DNA of 36,898 nt, from the NCBI GenBank assembly GCA_023391695.1, contig JAEWAK010000068.1, forward strand, positions 1-36,898. Reading direction: 5' to 3'. A program made the position numbers and the translations under genes. Positions 8,915 through 17,485 of this stretch are shown one piece after another; the stretch's first letter is position 1, and every line of letters begins with the position of its first letter. This DNA is from Bacillota bacterium. GTDB taxonomy: Bacteria; Bacillota; Clostridia; Lachnospirales; Lachnospiraceae. The notes under the pieces were generated by a model. The model was not told the DNA's origin and did not search any database. It was given only the letters and a program-made list of their open reading frames with translations.

Positions 8915-8949
8915 AGTCAAGGCCACAAGCTAAGCTGGTGGCCTTGACT
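8915..8949 (+). terminator. Stem-loop terminator after tetR
   Basis: AGTCAAGGCCAC (8915-8926) pairs perfectly with GTGGCCTTGACT (8938-8949) over an 11-base loop. The following bases are T-rich (AACCTTTACTTAATTT) but not a clean T-run. Confidence 0.7.
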
Positions 8950-9006
8950 AACCTTTACTTAATTTATCTTAATTTCTGATGCGAATCAAAATCTTCAAAA
9001 GTATAG

Positions 9007-9165
9007 ACTCTTTTGCATAACTATTTTAAAAGCTGCGATATCTTTTTTACAGTATTTGAATTTCTAATAGTGATACTGTCGTACACAGATGAGCCTATTA
9101 CCTTTGACCACCGTGTTCTTGAAAAAGTTTTAACAGGTGCGGACCAAAAAATGACCCTGCCATAA
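9007..9165 (+). pseudogene. Unidentified C-terminal gene remnant
   Basis: An open frame of 52 codons with no good start codon ends at TAA 9163-9165. The last part, YTDEPITFDHRVLEKVLTG, has ordinary protein-like composition; the family was not recognised. It lies next to the broken kup gene, so decay or deletion in this stretch is likely. It could also be chance. Confidence 0.25.
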
Positions 9166-9180
9166 TGATCAAATTAGAAA

Positions 9181-10003
9181 TTACCGTTTGGTTCTTTTCA
9201 AAATAGTACGGCTGGGAGTTCCTATAAAAAGCGGCACCGTTTCAATAAAAACATCACTGGTATCAAGCCCAAACCAGTTAGTTGGAGAAACCGTATATTT
9301 CTTAATGAATAATTTAGATCGGAGTATAAAGGAATTCCAATTTGAAATTTTTGATTCATGGGACAGAACTTCCTGAATCAGAACAAAACGAAAATCCCCT
9401 ATATTTCGGCCCGACATAGTGGAATAATTGGCTAATTGGGGCTTTATCTCACCGCTTTTCACCAGCTCCTCCGAAATCTGCCGCATAAATACATTCAATT
9501 TCTGTTCTACGCGAAATCCAAGTTTTAGCTGAACTTTTACAATATAAGAGGTCCCAAATGTCTCTACCGTATATTCCTTCTGATAAGGTTCATCCGTAAC
9601 CAGAATATTTACAAACCAGTAAACATCTGCTTTTTTGGCTCCTTTGTCCAGAATGAAGTACATTATTTTTCTGTCTATTTCTTTTGGATTACTGCAGTTT
9701 GTCAGGCATACCAGGTTGTTTGCATATTTAGGAAGCGCCTCATCCTGACGCAGCTTATTCAGCTGGTTCTTAAATCCTCTATTAACACCTTATCCCTGAA
9801 ACTACTGCAAAAGTAACCGTTACCGCCGGCGTCAGCATTCCATCTGCCAGCAGTGCTGCTCCTCCAATCATAGCAGGAATAACTAACCATTTCGAACGGC
9901 TTCTGACCAATGTATAAAGAGAAAATATGCCCCCTTCTCCTTTATTATCTGCTTTTAACGTAATAAAAATATATTTTATTGTTGTTAATATGGTAAGGGT
10001 CAT
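9181..10003 (-). pseudogene. kup: Broken KUP-type potassium uptake transporter
   Basis: Two pieces of one KUP/HAK/KT transporter lie in order on the minus strand. The upstream piece (10003 to about 9790) carries TIKYIFITLKADNKGEGGIF, IPAMIGGAALLADGMLTP and AVTVT, the first helices of KUP. The downstream piece (about 9780-9181) carries the cytoplasmic C-terminal domain with LPKYANNLVCLTN, KIMYFILDKGAKKADVYWFV and the LGFRVEQKLNVFMRQI stretch. The pieces are in different frames, joined near 9780. About 300 central residues, with most membrane helices, and the first 50 or so residues are missing compared with a normal KUP of about 650. The 5' break coincides with a 17-bp inverted repeat. It cannot be a working transporter. 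Recognition of KUP is firm; deletion lengths are estimates from family knowledge. Confidence 0.88.
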
Positions 10004-10047
10004 AACATGTCAAAAGTACGGTAACATCGGACTTTTGACATGTTATG
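10001..10047. repeat. Perfect 17-bp inverted repeat at the kup break
   Basis: CATAACATGTCAAAAGT (10001-10017) and ACTTTTGACATGTTATG (10031-10047) are exact complements around a 13-base spacer. The left arm starts at the first codon of the surviving kup fragment. There is no T-run on either side. It could end the glucosidase transcript or be a small mobile palindrome. Confidence 0.8.
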
Positions 10048-10072
10048 GTTTCTTCTTCATTCTTTGCCGGTA

Positions 10073-11758
10073 TCATGAAGTTAGTTTATATACCCTTGCT
10101 TCGTACGGAAGCAGATTTATATCACAGAGCCTATTTGAATTATGACCGGCATAATTGGAAATCACTAATTCCTGAGACTTATACACTCTGCCTTCCGGCC
10201 ATAAAAATCTGGTTTCATCCCCTGAAAAGTTTAAGACAACCAGAAATTGCTCCGCTTCATCTGCTCTTAAGTATGCAAAAACTTTTTCATCCTCCTCGGC
10301 AAGCAATTCAAAACTGCCATATACCAAAACTAAATTATTCTTGCGGAGTTTTATCATATCACGGTAATAATGGTAGATAGAGCCTTCATCACTCTCTGCC
10401 TGAGCCACATTAATCTCCTTATAATTCGGATTCACTTTGATCCACGGAGTCCCTTTGGTGAAACCTGCATTTTCAGACCTATCCCATTGCATGGGAGTTC
10501 TGGAGTTGTCCCTGCTAAAACTGTGAATTCTTTTGAGAATTTCTTCCGAAGCCACCCCATTGCCTACTTCGGAATTATAAGTATAGACCGTATTCAAATC
10601 GCGGTAATCATCAATAGAATCAAATGCCACATTAGTCATACCGATTTCCTCACCCTGATAGATATAGGGCGTTCCCCTAAGTGTAAGCAAAAAAGTGGCA
10701 AGCATTTTTGCTGATTCCACCCGATATTCCTTATCATTCCCGAAGCGTGACAGGGCTCTTGGCTGGTCATGATTACTTAAAAATTGGGTGTTCCAGCCTA
10801 CGCCCTCAACCAGGCGGTCCTTTTCCAGAAATATCTTCTTAAAATCGGACAAGGTCCAATCCTGTCTCTTCATATTTCCTGCCGTCAGGTCGATATCCAG
10901 ACACACATGTTCCATCCGAAAAATCATATTCAGCTCATTACGGTCTTCCCCAACCGTCTTTATTACTTCTTCCCCAACCGTTCCGAAGCATTCCCCAACT
11001 GTCATACAATCATACTTACTGAGTACTTCCCGGTTCATCTCCTGCATATATTCGTGGAAACGGGGACCATTCAGTATGTACGACAGTTGTTCTGGGAGAT
11101 TATCCGCATTCGGCAAACCCGGAGTCTTTGATATCATATTGATGACATCCATTCGAAAGCCATCAATACCAAGTTCAAACCACCAGTTCATAATGCCGTA
11201 AATTCCCTTCCGGACTTTCTCGTTTTCCCAGTTTAAATCCGGCTGTTTTTCTGCAAACAGGTGCAGGTAATATTCTCCCGTATTCTCATCATATTTCCAT
11301 GCTCTCCCTCCGAAGAAAGACATCCAGTTATTCGGCTCATGGCCGTCAGGAGTCTCTTTCCATATGTAGTAATCCCTGTATGGATTATCTTTTGACTTTC
11401 TGGACTCGATAAACCAGGCATGTTCATCAGAAGTATGGTTGGCCACAAGATCCATGATCAGTTTCATGCCCTTATCATGAGCTCCGGCGACCAATTCCTT
11501 CATATCGTTTATATCTCCGAATTCATCCATGACAGCGCGGTAATCAGATATGTCATATCCATTATCACAGTTAGGGGATTTGTATACCGGACATAGCCAT
11601 ATAACATCCACGCCAATACTCCGGACATAGTCCAATTTTGATATAATACCTCTCAAATCCCCAGTTCCGTCACCGTTTGTATCCAGGAAACTCCTGGGAT
11701 ATATCTGGTATACAACTGCTTCTTTCCACCATTTTCTTTTTACTTCCGCCTTCTTCAT
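10073..11758 (-). CDS. malL: GH13 oligo-1,6-glucosidase / alpha-glucosidase
   Basis: 561 residues, typical for GH13 subfamily 31. The enzyme removes glucose from isomalto-oligosaccharides or short alpha-glucans in the cytoplasm; no signal peptide is present. Conserved regions are visible: DLVANHTSDEH, GFRMDVIN with nucleophile D204, MTVGECFG with acid/base E256, and SNHDQPR with D331. The residue after the nucleophile is Val, which in characterised family members goes with alpha-1,6 rather than alpha-1,4 preference. The calcium-loop-like DTNGDGTGDLRG is present. Start 11758 is chosen because GGGAGGG lies five bases upstream; an earlier ATG exists at 11779. It lies downstream of the GH4 gene in the same direction with a 190-base gap holding palindromes. 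The maltose-gene name is by family; substrate is not proven. Confidence 0.9.
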   Translation of the reverse strand: MKKAEVKRKWWKEAVVYQIYPRSFLDTNGDGTGDLRGIISKLDYVRSIGVDVIWLCPVYKSPNCDNGYDISDYRAVMDEFGDINDMKELVAGAHDKGMKLIMDLVANHTSDEHAWFIESRKSKDNPYRDYYIWKETPDGHEPNNWMSFFGGRAWKYDENTGEYYLHLFAEKQPDLNWENEKVRKGIYGIMNWWFELGIDGFRMDVINMISKTPGLPNADNLPEQLSYILNGPRFHEYMQEMNREVLSKYDCMTVGECFGTVGEEVIKTVGEDRNELNMIFRMEHVCLDIDLTAGNMKRQDWTLSDFKKIFLEKDRLVEGVGWNTQFLSNHDQPRALSRFGNDKEYRVESAKMLATFLLTLRGTPYIYQGEEIGMTNVAFDSIDDYRDLNTVYTYNSEVGNGVASEEILKRIHSFSRDNSRTPMQWDRSENAGFTKGTPWIKVNPNYKEINVAQAESDEGSIYHYYRDMIKLRKNNLVLVYGSFELLAEEDEKVFAYLRADEAEQFLVVLNFSGDETRFLWPEGRVYKSQELVISNYAGHNSNRLCDINLLPYEARVYKLTS

Positions 11759-11771
11759 AAATACCCTCCCA

Positions 11772-11813
11772 AGTACCAAATATTTTGTACTAAATCAAGA
11801 ATATCATATGATA
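11772..11813 (-). promoter_or_regulatory. Palindromes in the malL leader (candidate operators)
   Basis: AGTACCAAATATTTTGTACT at 11772-11791 is a 20-bp inverted repeat with one mismatched pair, directly before the ribosome binding site. TATCATATGATA at 11802-11813 is a perfect 12-bp palindrome. Position suggests regulator binding at a malL promoter separate from melA; function is inferred. Confidence 0.45.
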
Positions 11814-11948
11814 CGGCTTGATAAAATATGTTACATTCTTATTCTTATGGATAGACATCCAGATTTCACTTCCACATTTCGGATTATTAGTGTCCTTACT
11901 TTCGTCAGCTTTCTAAAATACAGTAGGTTTTAGCCGGCTTGATTACCT

Positions 11949-13448
11949 TTACCTGGCCGAAGGTCTTTCCTTTGCTTTATCCGCTTCAGCTGCATTCTTT
12001 CTGGCTTCTTCTTTATTCTTTCGCATTTCGTCCACTGATTTCTCCGGTATCCGGATCCCCTTATAATCTCTGGGAGAAATCAGGTTAGTGGAGGCTAATC
12101 TTTGTTTAGCAGCCGCAATTTCCCCCTCATACTGCGGCAGCCACTCTTCTCCTGCTACCAGCATTTCATCAACCATCTGAAAGATTTCAGCCGGAGTACA
12201 AACAGCTCCTGTAAGGGGGTCCATCAACATTGCCTGACGCAGTAATGTGATATCCCCTGCAACAGCAGCCTCCACCGCGAGCCGTTGTACCCAGATACTT
12301 TGGGAGCAAACAGCGGCACAGCCCAAAGGCAGATCACCCACCTTCGGTATATTCATACCGTTGGCATCCACATAACCGGGTACCTCAACAACACATTCAT
12401 AAGGAAGATTCGTGATGCAGCCTTCATTCATAACATTAAAATGACCACGGTAGATTCGTCCGGTTTCCAAGCCCTCAATAATATAAGAGCCATGTTCCTG
12501 GCTGCGGTTTTCCGAAATATATTTCTTTGCCGGTTCTTTCATCCAGTTTGGGAAATCGTCTTCAAACCAATTGCGGCCCTCTCTGCATACGCGAAGGTAA
12601 CCGCCGGTTTCCCCATTAATCCATACGCCAAGATCAATCCATTTCTCTACTTCCTCCGGACGTTTGCGGTACCAGGCAACGTATTCGGATAAATGCCCGT
12701 TCGATTCGGTGGAATAATAGCCAAAATTCTTTAACATATCAATTCGTACCTTCTCCGTTTTAGAAAGCTCATCGTCAGCCAGATAGGCCGGCAGGATTTT
12801 AGGAAGCATATCCTCTCCGTTATGCTTTACGGAAATGTACCAGGTCTGATGGTTGATACCTGCACAGATAATATCAACTTCATCCATTTTCAGCCCGAGA
12901 GCCTTGGATATCTGATGATGTCCGCCCTGGACTCCATGGCAGAGACCAATGGTTTTTACCTTGCCATATTTGTTCGCCGCCCAGGTAAGCATTGCGTTCG
13001 GATTGGAATAATTAAGCATGATTGCGCCGGGAGCAGCTACCTCACGTATGTCTTTACAAAAATCAAGAATTGCTGCTATACCACGCTGTCCGTACATGAT
13101 TCCGCCGGCACACAGTGTATCACCGACACATTGGTCAATTCCGTATTTAAGAGGAATTTCAACATCCGTTTCAAATGCCTCAAGCATTCCGATACGGACA
13201 CAGTTAATGACATACCGGGCGTTTTTAAATGCTTCTCTGCGGCTAAGAGTGGTATGGATTTTAATATCTATCCCGTTTTCCTCCAAATCTCTTTGACATA
13301 ATGCAGTTACCATATCCAGATTATGCTGATTGATATCCGTAAAGGCTACTTCGATATCATGAAATTCCGGAACTGTCATTAAATCAGAAAATAATGTCCG
13401 GGTAAATCCTACACTTCCAGCTCCGATAAAAGCTATTTTAAATGACAT
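11949..13448 (-). CDS. melA: GH4 alpha-galactosidase-like glycosidase (MelA type)
   Basis: 499 residues. GH4 enzymes use NAD and a divalent metal and cleave by an oxidation-elimination route. The Rossmann motif GAGSVG is at 9-14, the NYSNPNAM sugar/metal segment at 147-153, and the metal-ligand candidates are C170 (GLCHGVQG) and H200 (CAGINH). The spacing agrees with MelA/AglA-type members; the CHGVQG segment resembles the CHSVQG of MelA. The C-terminal tail is charged and low-complexity (Lys/Glu/Ala). GGGAGG lies nine bases before the start. It is divergent from an AraC regulator, which is the standard melibiose arrangement, and upstream of malL. Alpha-galactosidase is the best guess; alpha-glucosidase or alpha-galacturonidase are other GH4 options. 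Confidence 0.8.
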   Translation of the reverse strand: MSFKIAFIGAGSVGFTRTLFSDLMTVPEFHDIEVAFTDINQHNLDMVTALCQRDLEENGIDIKIHTTLSRREAFKNARYVINCVRIGMLEAFETDVEIPLKYGIDQCVGDTLCAGGIMYGQRGIAAILDFCKDIREVAAPGAIMLNYSNPNAMLTWAANKYGKVKTIGLCHGVQGGHHQISKALGLKMDEVDIICAGINHQTWYISVKHNGEDMLPKILPAYLADDELSKTEKVRIDMLKNFGYYSTESNGHLSEYVAWYRKRPEEVEKWIDLGVWINGETGGYLRVCREGRNWFEDDFPNWMKEPAKKYISENRSQEHGSYIIEGLETGRIYRGHFNVMNEGCITNLPYECVVEVPGYVDANGMNIPKVGDLPLGCAAVCSQSIWVQRLAVEAAVAGDITLLRQAMLMDPLTGAVCTPAEIFQMVDEMLVAGEEWLPQYEGEIAAAKQRLASTNLISPRDYKGIRIPEKSVDEMRKNKEEARKNAAEADKAKERPSAR

Positions 13449-13553
13449 AAATTACATCCTCCCTTTAATATAATGTGAAGTTAAATTTAAACCTTCAACT
13501 AAAATTATTATAAATTATAATAAAGAACCAAGCGGAAAGAATTCTATACTCTA

Positions 13554-13582
13554 TTCAAAAATGTAAGATATTATGATATAAT
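13554..13582 (+). promoter_or_regulatory. Probable araC promoter
   Basis: TTCAAA (13554-13559), 17 bases, TATAAT (13577-13582), about 100 bases before the AraC start. The surroundings are very AT-rich, so confidence in the -35 is modest. Confidence 0.5.
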
Positions 13583-13687
13583 TATTTATTATATCTATAG
13601 GATATTTCCTTATTTAAGAAAATTACTTTATGTATAAAATTAAATATAAACAGATACTTGGTTAAATAAATTTCAGGAGGGAAAAAG

Positions 13688-14614
13688 ATGACTTTTGATA
13701 ATTCTGTACCAAAGCCTTTACATGAGAGCATTTTTGACAGGGGTGTTTTAACGCATTGGTTTCAAGTAAAGCGTTATTACGCTATGAATTATGATTTCTT
13801 TGAAATGGAACCTCATACCCACAGAGAATTCGAAATAATGTATGTAGTCAGCGGTAACTGCAAAATACTCTGCTGGACAAAAGGGGATCATGAAGAAGAA
13901 TTAAATCTAAAAGAAGGTGAATACGTATTTATTGATTGTCATACAAGGCATCAGCTAATAGTGGCAAGAGGGATACCTTGCCGCATCCTGAATCTGGAGA
14001 TACAGATTATTTCTCACGGGAACATTTTTTGTTTACAGCACTTTACCAGGCACTCAAAATCCCTTCAGGATTTCTTAAAGTTTCCGTCCTCTCTCTTTAA
14101 AGGTTATGATGCTGCCGGCAATCTTCATACAATTATTACCGAACTTCACCGTCAATTACAAAGCCACACGGATGAGGCAGAACATCAGGTTATGCAAAAT
14201 CTTATATTAGCCCAGTTCTTAATTGAATTAAGCAGGCAAAGAACGCGAAAATATTATGCCGAGAGCGGCAGTAAATATATTCGAAAAGCGCTTGCTTACC
14301 TGTCAAATCATTATGATCAGGATATAAAGATAAAGGATATTGCAAGGGAGACCCGGATATCGGCAGCCTATTTGCAGCGATTATTTAAGGAGCAGACCGG
14401 AAAAACACTGGTAGAAAAGATGAATGAGCTTAGAATTGACAAAGCGAAAATTCTGCTGGAAACCAGCAGTCTGCCAATCCCGGATATAGCAGTCAGCGTT
14501 GGATTTAACAATCGGCAGCATTTTACCTATACCTTTTTTAAACTTATCGGATGCTCTCCGGCATTATTTCGCAAACATAAAGGGGATTATCATGTATGGA
14601 ATGGGTTCGATTAA
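13688..14614 (+). CDS. AraC-family regulator with cupin sensor
   Basis: 308 residues. The N-terminal cupin-type domain (about 20-110) contains PHTHREFEIMYVVSG and a GEYVFIDCHTRHQL segment. The C-terminal double helix-turn-helix (about 208-305) contains IKIKDIARETRISAAYLQRL and IPDIAVSVGFNNRQHFTYTF with the usual CSPALFRKH end. AGGAGG lies seven bases before the ATG. It is divergent from the GH4 gene, so by context it is probably the sugar-responsive activator of melA and perhaps malL, sensing melibiose, raffinose or a related sugar. No transporter for such sugars is in the window. The stop lies just before a terminator-like repeat shared with another locus. Confidence 0.9.
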   Translation: MTFDNSVPKPLHESIFDRGVLTHWFQVKRYYAMNYDFFEMEPHTHREFEIMYVVSGNCKILCWTKGDHEEELNLKEGEYVFIDCHTRHQLIVARGIPCRILNLEIQIISHGNIFCLQHFTRHSKSLQDFLKFPSSLFKGYDAAGNLHTIITELHRQLQSHTDEAEHQVMQNLILAQFLIELSRQRTRKYYAESGSKYIRKALAYLSNHYDQDIKIKDIARETRISAAYLQRLFKEQTGKTLVEKMNELRIDKAKILLETSSLPIPDIAVSVGFNNRQHFTYTFFKLIGCSPALFRKHKGDYHVWNGFD

Positions 14615-14655
14615 AATATGTGTGCCTTAGTTTTATGCCGCATCAAACACACATT
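14612..14655. terminator. Terminator-like repeat between araC and hydrolase genes
   Basis: ATGTGTG (14618-14624) pairs with CACACAT (14648-14654). On the minus strand the unit is followed by ATATTTTAAT and overlaps the last codons and stop of the hydrolase gene. The loop GCATAAAACTA and one flank recur at 28,693-28,735. It probably ends both converging transcripts. Confidence 0.6.
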
Positions 14656-15593
14656 CCTTTCCCGGCGGTCTTATCCAGGAAAGCCTTTACAGCAGCATTT
14701 GCCTGTTCAGGCCGTTCGAGTGGCAGGATATGCCCGGCATTCGGAATAATCTTCAATTCAGTTTCTGTTCCGCTGTCAGCGGCCAGCTTTACGGCTCTCT
14801 CCATCTCATGCTGTTTCACCAGGACGCTGTCCGCACCTCTTAGCCACAGCGTCGGACATTTTATCAGCGGAATTTTGTCAAGAAGGTTCCAATTAAGCCG
14901 AAAGGGTCCGATGCAATTCAGCTGCCAGTCATCCATGTCATTTTCTCCATGGTCATACTTGCCTTTTACTTCATCCTTAAGAATTGCCGTCAACCTATCC
15001 GGGTCGGTCGGCTTTGAACCACCCACATAAATAGACTCCAGCATTTTTCTTATAGCGGTGTTGTTCTTCTTCACATATATCCGGTTGAGTAGCTTGAGCA
15101 TACCGGGTGTTTTAATGTATAACCATGTTATGAACTCTGAATTGACCTTGTCTCCCAGTCCTCCGGGCTCAAACAGAACCATGGATCTAATTTTATCGGG
15201 ATACAATGATGCATATTCGATGCTGAGGCCGCCTCCCATGGAAAGTCCCACGAGACTGATGTGCTCAAGCTCCAATTGATTAAATGCATTGTGCAGAATT
15301 TCCATCAGCCTGGAATGATCCATATTTCCTTTCCATGGCCTTGACATTCCGTGCCTTGGCGTATCCAGGGCGAATAGGTGATACTCCTTACTCAGAAACG
15401 GAAACATTTGATCCCAAATGAACCTTGCTTCATCATACATTGCACCGTGCAGCATCACAACTTTGGGTTTACCTGGTTCGCCTGCTTCATAGACGGACAG
15501 CGGTCCGCCGCAGACCTTGAGATCATGATGCTTCAACCCAGGCACACTTTCAACTCCGCCAGTGATGCCTTTCTTTAAAAGCTCGTCATTCAT
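14643..15593 (-). CDS. alpha/beta-fold hydrolase
   Basis: 316 residues. The fold markers are all present: oxyanion segment VMLHGAMYD, nucleophile elbow GLSMGG (Ser), acid in LWLRGADS (Asp) and a late His in IPNAGHILPLERP. The sequence resembles 2-hydroxymuconate-semialdehyde-hydrolase or esterase-like members, but the substrate cannot be told. The start ATG at 15593 is preferred: it overlaps the upstream TetR stop in ATGAATGA and AGGTG sits six bases before it; a GTG at 15602 is the other option. It forms a two-gene operon with its TetR regulator and is presumably expressed when that repressor is released. The stop codon lies within a terminator-like repeat, so the last residues come from that repeat. 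Confidence 0.88.
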   Translation of the reverse strand: MNDELLKKGITGGVESVPGLKHHDLKVCGGPLSVYEAGEPGKPKVVMLHGAMYDEARFIWDQMFPFLSKEYHLFALDTPRHGMSRPWKGNMDHSRLMEILHNAFNQLELEHISLVGLSMGGGLSIEYASLYPDKIRSMVLFEPGGLGDKVNSEFITWLYIKTPGMLKLLNRIYVKKNNTAIRKMLESIYVGGSKPTDPDRLTAILKDEVKGKYDHGENDMDDWQLNCIGPFRLNWNLLDKIPLIKCPTLWLRGADSVLVKQHEMERAVKLAADSGTETELKIIPNAGHILPLERPEQANAAVKAFLDKTAGKGMCV

Positions 15594-16272
15594 TCTTTTC
15601 ACCTGTCTTTCTGTTGGATAAATAAGAATTTTTATTACTATTTTTCAGAAGTACCTCCAGAATGTCTATCCATTCCGCAAAGCCCTTTTCAAGTTGATCC
15701 GGATCAATTTCATCTTTAAAAAGCTTTTCTTCGAGATATCCCTGAGAGACCCAAAAGATGATCTGCTTCGCCGCCGCAGGAGAAATATCCTCTCTCAATC
15801 CTTTATAATACATGATCCCGTCTGTTGTGCTTTTATCATTTAGTAGAATGTCTTTGATTTTGGTGTGGGATTTTCTATAATGCTCAAGTTCTTTACTCAC
15901 AAGCTCCCTGACAAAACGATCCGGATCGAAAGCTGCAGTATAAGAGAACCTGTAAATCCACGGGTATTCCTTAAATAGGGAGAGTCTGGACTTTGCGCTT
16001 CGCCGCATCAATGAAAACATATCCATGTCTTTTTCTATCTCTGAAAGTGCAATATCGTCCGCTTCGCTGATGCTGTCCGATGCCAGTCTAAAGAGCTTCA
16101 TATAGAGATTCTCTTTTGTGGAGAAGTACTTGAAAAGCACACTTTTCGATATTCCGGCCACTTCGGCGATATCCTTCATGGATGCCTTTCTATAACCGTG
16201 TTTTGCAAATACTTCACAGGCAGCATTGATAATTTTATTCTGCTTTTCCTTTTCCAGTTTTTCAAATGCCAT
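15586..16272 (-). CDS. TetR-family repressor of the hydrolase operon
   Basis: 228 residues from the chosen start. The helix-turn-helix region is AFEKLEKEKQNKIIN, then KASMKDIAEVAGISKSVLFK and YFSTKENLYMKLF, characteristic of TetR. The C-terminal domain is helical and ligand-binding by family. ATG 16272 is preferred because AGAAGG lies four bases upstream and because the longer ATG (16308) is only five bases from a palindromic operator at the transcription start. It is the first gene of the operon, overlapping the hydrolase by eight bases. The 19-bp operator over the promoter argues for autoregulation, with the hydrolase as the main output. Confidence 0.9.
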   Translation of the reverse strand: MAFEKLEKEKQNKIINAACEVFAKHGYRKASMKDIAEVAGISKSVLFKYFSTKENLYMKLFRLASDSISEADDIALSEIEKDMDMFSLMRRSAKSRLSLFKEYPWIYRFSYTAAFDPDRFVRELVSKELEHYRKSHTKIKDILLNDKSTTDGIMYYKGLREDISPAAAKQIIFWVSQGYLEEKLFKDEIDPDQLEKGFAEWIDILEVLLKNSNKNSYLSNRKTGEKNE

Positions 16273-16312
16273 AGTACCTTCTAATTCCTTTAGCTGATTT
16301 AAAATCATTTTT

Positions 16313-16331
16313 CGTGACCGAATCGGTCACG
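16313..16331. promoter_or_regulatory. 19-bp palindromic operator (TetR type)
   Basis: CGTGACCGA, one central base, then TCGGTCACG: perfect over 19 bp. It lies immediately downstream of the -10 box and should cover the transcription start of the TetR/hydrolase operon. GACCG/CGGTC half-sites are common TetR-family targets. Confidence 0.8.
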
Positions 16332-16336
16332 CTTTC

Positions 16337-16365
16337 ATTATAACATGCGTCAGCTGATTTGTAAA
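16337..16365 (-). promoter_or_regulatory. Promoter of the TetR/hydrolase operon
   Basis: Minus strand: TTTACA (16365-16360), 17 bases, TATAAT (16342-16337). Five of six bases in the -35 and all in the -10 match consensus. The operator starts six bases after the -10. Confidence 0.8.
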
Positions 16366-16512
16366 TAACCGAAAACTTTCAATTTGACTTTATAGTAATC
16401 CGGCAGTACAAGGAGTTTAACCTGTCCTGTTTGTATTGCAAACCATAATTCGCCATCATTATTATCGTTTCAATGTGCCTTGTGGAGATGACCTGTCCTA
16501 TTTAGAATCCTG

Positions 16513-16557
16513 CCCAGCAGAAAAAGATGAGTGTACTACACTCTTTCTGCTGCTGGG
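16513..16557. terminator. Long compound hairpin near the deacetylase 3' end
   Basis: CCCAGCAG (16513-16520) pairs with CTGCTGGG (16550-16557), and the apex is the perfect palindrome GAGTGTA-C-TACACTC (16529-16543). On the minus strand it lies 50 bases beyond the deacetylase stop. No T-run follows, so termination is uncertain. Confidence 0.5.
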
Positions 16558-16606
16558 ACATGTAATCGCAGAAGAGGAAGCTCCCGCCGGGATTTGGTTT
16601 GTATCT

Positions 16607-17485
16607 TTATTCTTTAATTAAATCCATTATCTCCTTGATAAGCTTTTGTACAGGTTCACCATGAGAACGGCATATCCTTCTCAGTTTATATAAATCCATA
16701 TCCTTTGATATTACATTAATTCCATACCTGCAGGATAATGCTGCTTTAAAACCAAGCTGTTTGATTATTGCAATCGTATTTTCATTATATACTCCGTATG
16801 GATAGGTAAAGGTACTGCAGCTCTCTCCGGTATTTTCAATGATTTTATTTTGCAGCTTAGTTAAGTCATCAGTTAGTGCTGACTGATAATCATGCAAGCT
16901 TTCTCCCGGCTTCTGATTACATCCTTTTCTTCCATTTTTAACAGTATGCATATTATAAGTATGGTTTTGTACTTCTACCAGTCCAGATTCCAGCATTTCA
17001 TTTAATTGATCCCATGTCATGTGAGAATATTCTATATTCTCATCTTTTACTTCCGAAAAATCATCCGCACTTTTACCTATGATCGATAGAACTATCTTCA
17101 TATTATACTTTTTTAATAAGGGAAAAACATATTTATATGTACTCAAATATCCGTCATCAAAGGTCAATATGATTGGATTCTCCGGAAGTATCTTATTATC
17201 ATAAACATAACCCAGTAATTCCTCCATGGTAATTGTATTATAATGATTCATTTTCAGGTACTTTAAGTCACTTTCCAGTTCATATGCAGTTATGGAATCT
17301 TTGCCGCCCCCCTTATCCTTTACCTGATGATACATTATTATAGGGAGGTATGTCTTTCCTGTTTGATTTAACACCGCTTTTGTGTTATTTGAATAATAGA
17401 TTCCATCGATCAATGCTGATATAACCATGATGAAAATTAACAGGTATAGTATAATAGCATTATATTCTTTACTAAGTCCATTCAT
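16607..17485 (-). CDS. membrane-anchored polysaccharide deacetylase (NodB domain)
   Basis: 292 residues. An uncleaved signal anchor at about residues 10-28 places the enzyme outside the membrane. The NodB motifs are ILTFDDGY with the catalytic/metal Asp pair (110-111), QNHTYNMH with the two metal His (175, 180), and FTYPYG (226-231). The N-terminal LPIIMYHQV is the typical entry to this domain. Members remove acetyl groups from peptidoglycan, chitin oligomers or exopolysaccharide such as PNAG; which one cannot be told. AAGGAG lies nine bases before the ATG. It seems to stand alone, flanked by hairpins and divergent from the two-component system. Confidence 0.92.
   Translation of the reverse strand: MNGLSKEYNAIILYLLIFIMVISALIDGIYYSNNTKAVLNQTGKTYLPIIMYHQVKDKGGGKDSITAYELESDLKYLKMNHYNTITMEELLGYVYDNKILPENPIILTFDDGYLSTYKYVFPLLKKYNMKIVLSIIGKSADDFSEVKDENIEYSHMTWDQLNEMLESGLVEVQNHTYNMHTVKNGRKGCNQKPGESLHDYQSALTDDLTKLQNKIIENTGESCSTFTYPYGVYNENTIAIIKQLGFKAALSCRYGINVISKDMDLYKLRRICRSHGEPVQKLIKEIMDLIKE

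Noticed and set aside
16436..16621. Plus-strand 61-residue frame between TetR and deacetylase genes
   Set aside because: TTG start without ribosome binding site, and most of it is the large hairpin; not protein-like enough to call.
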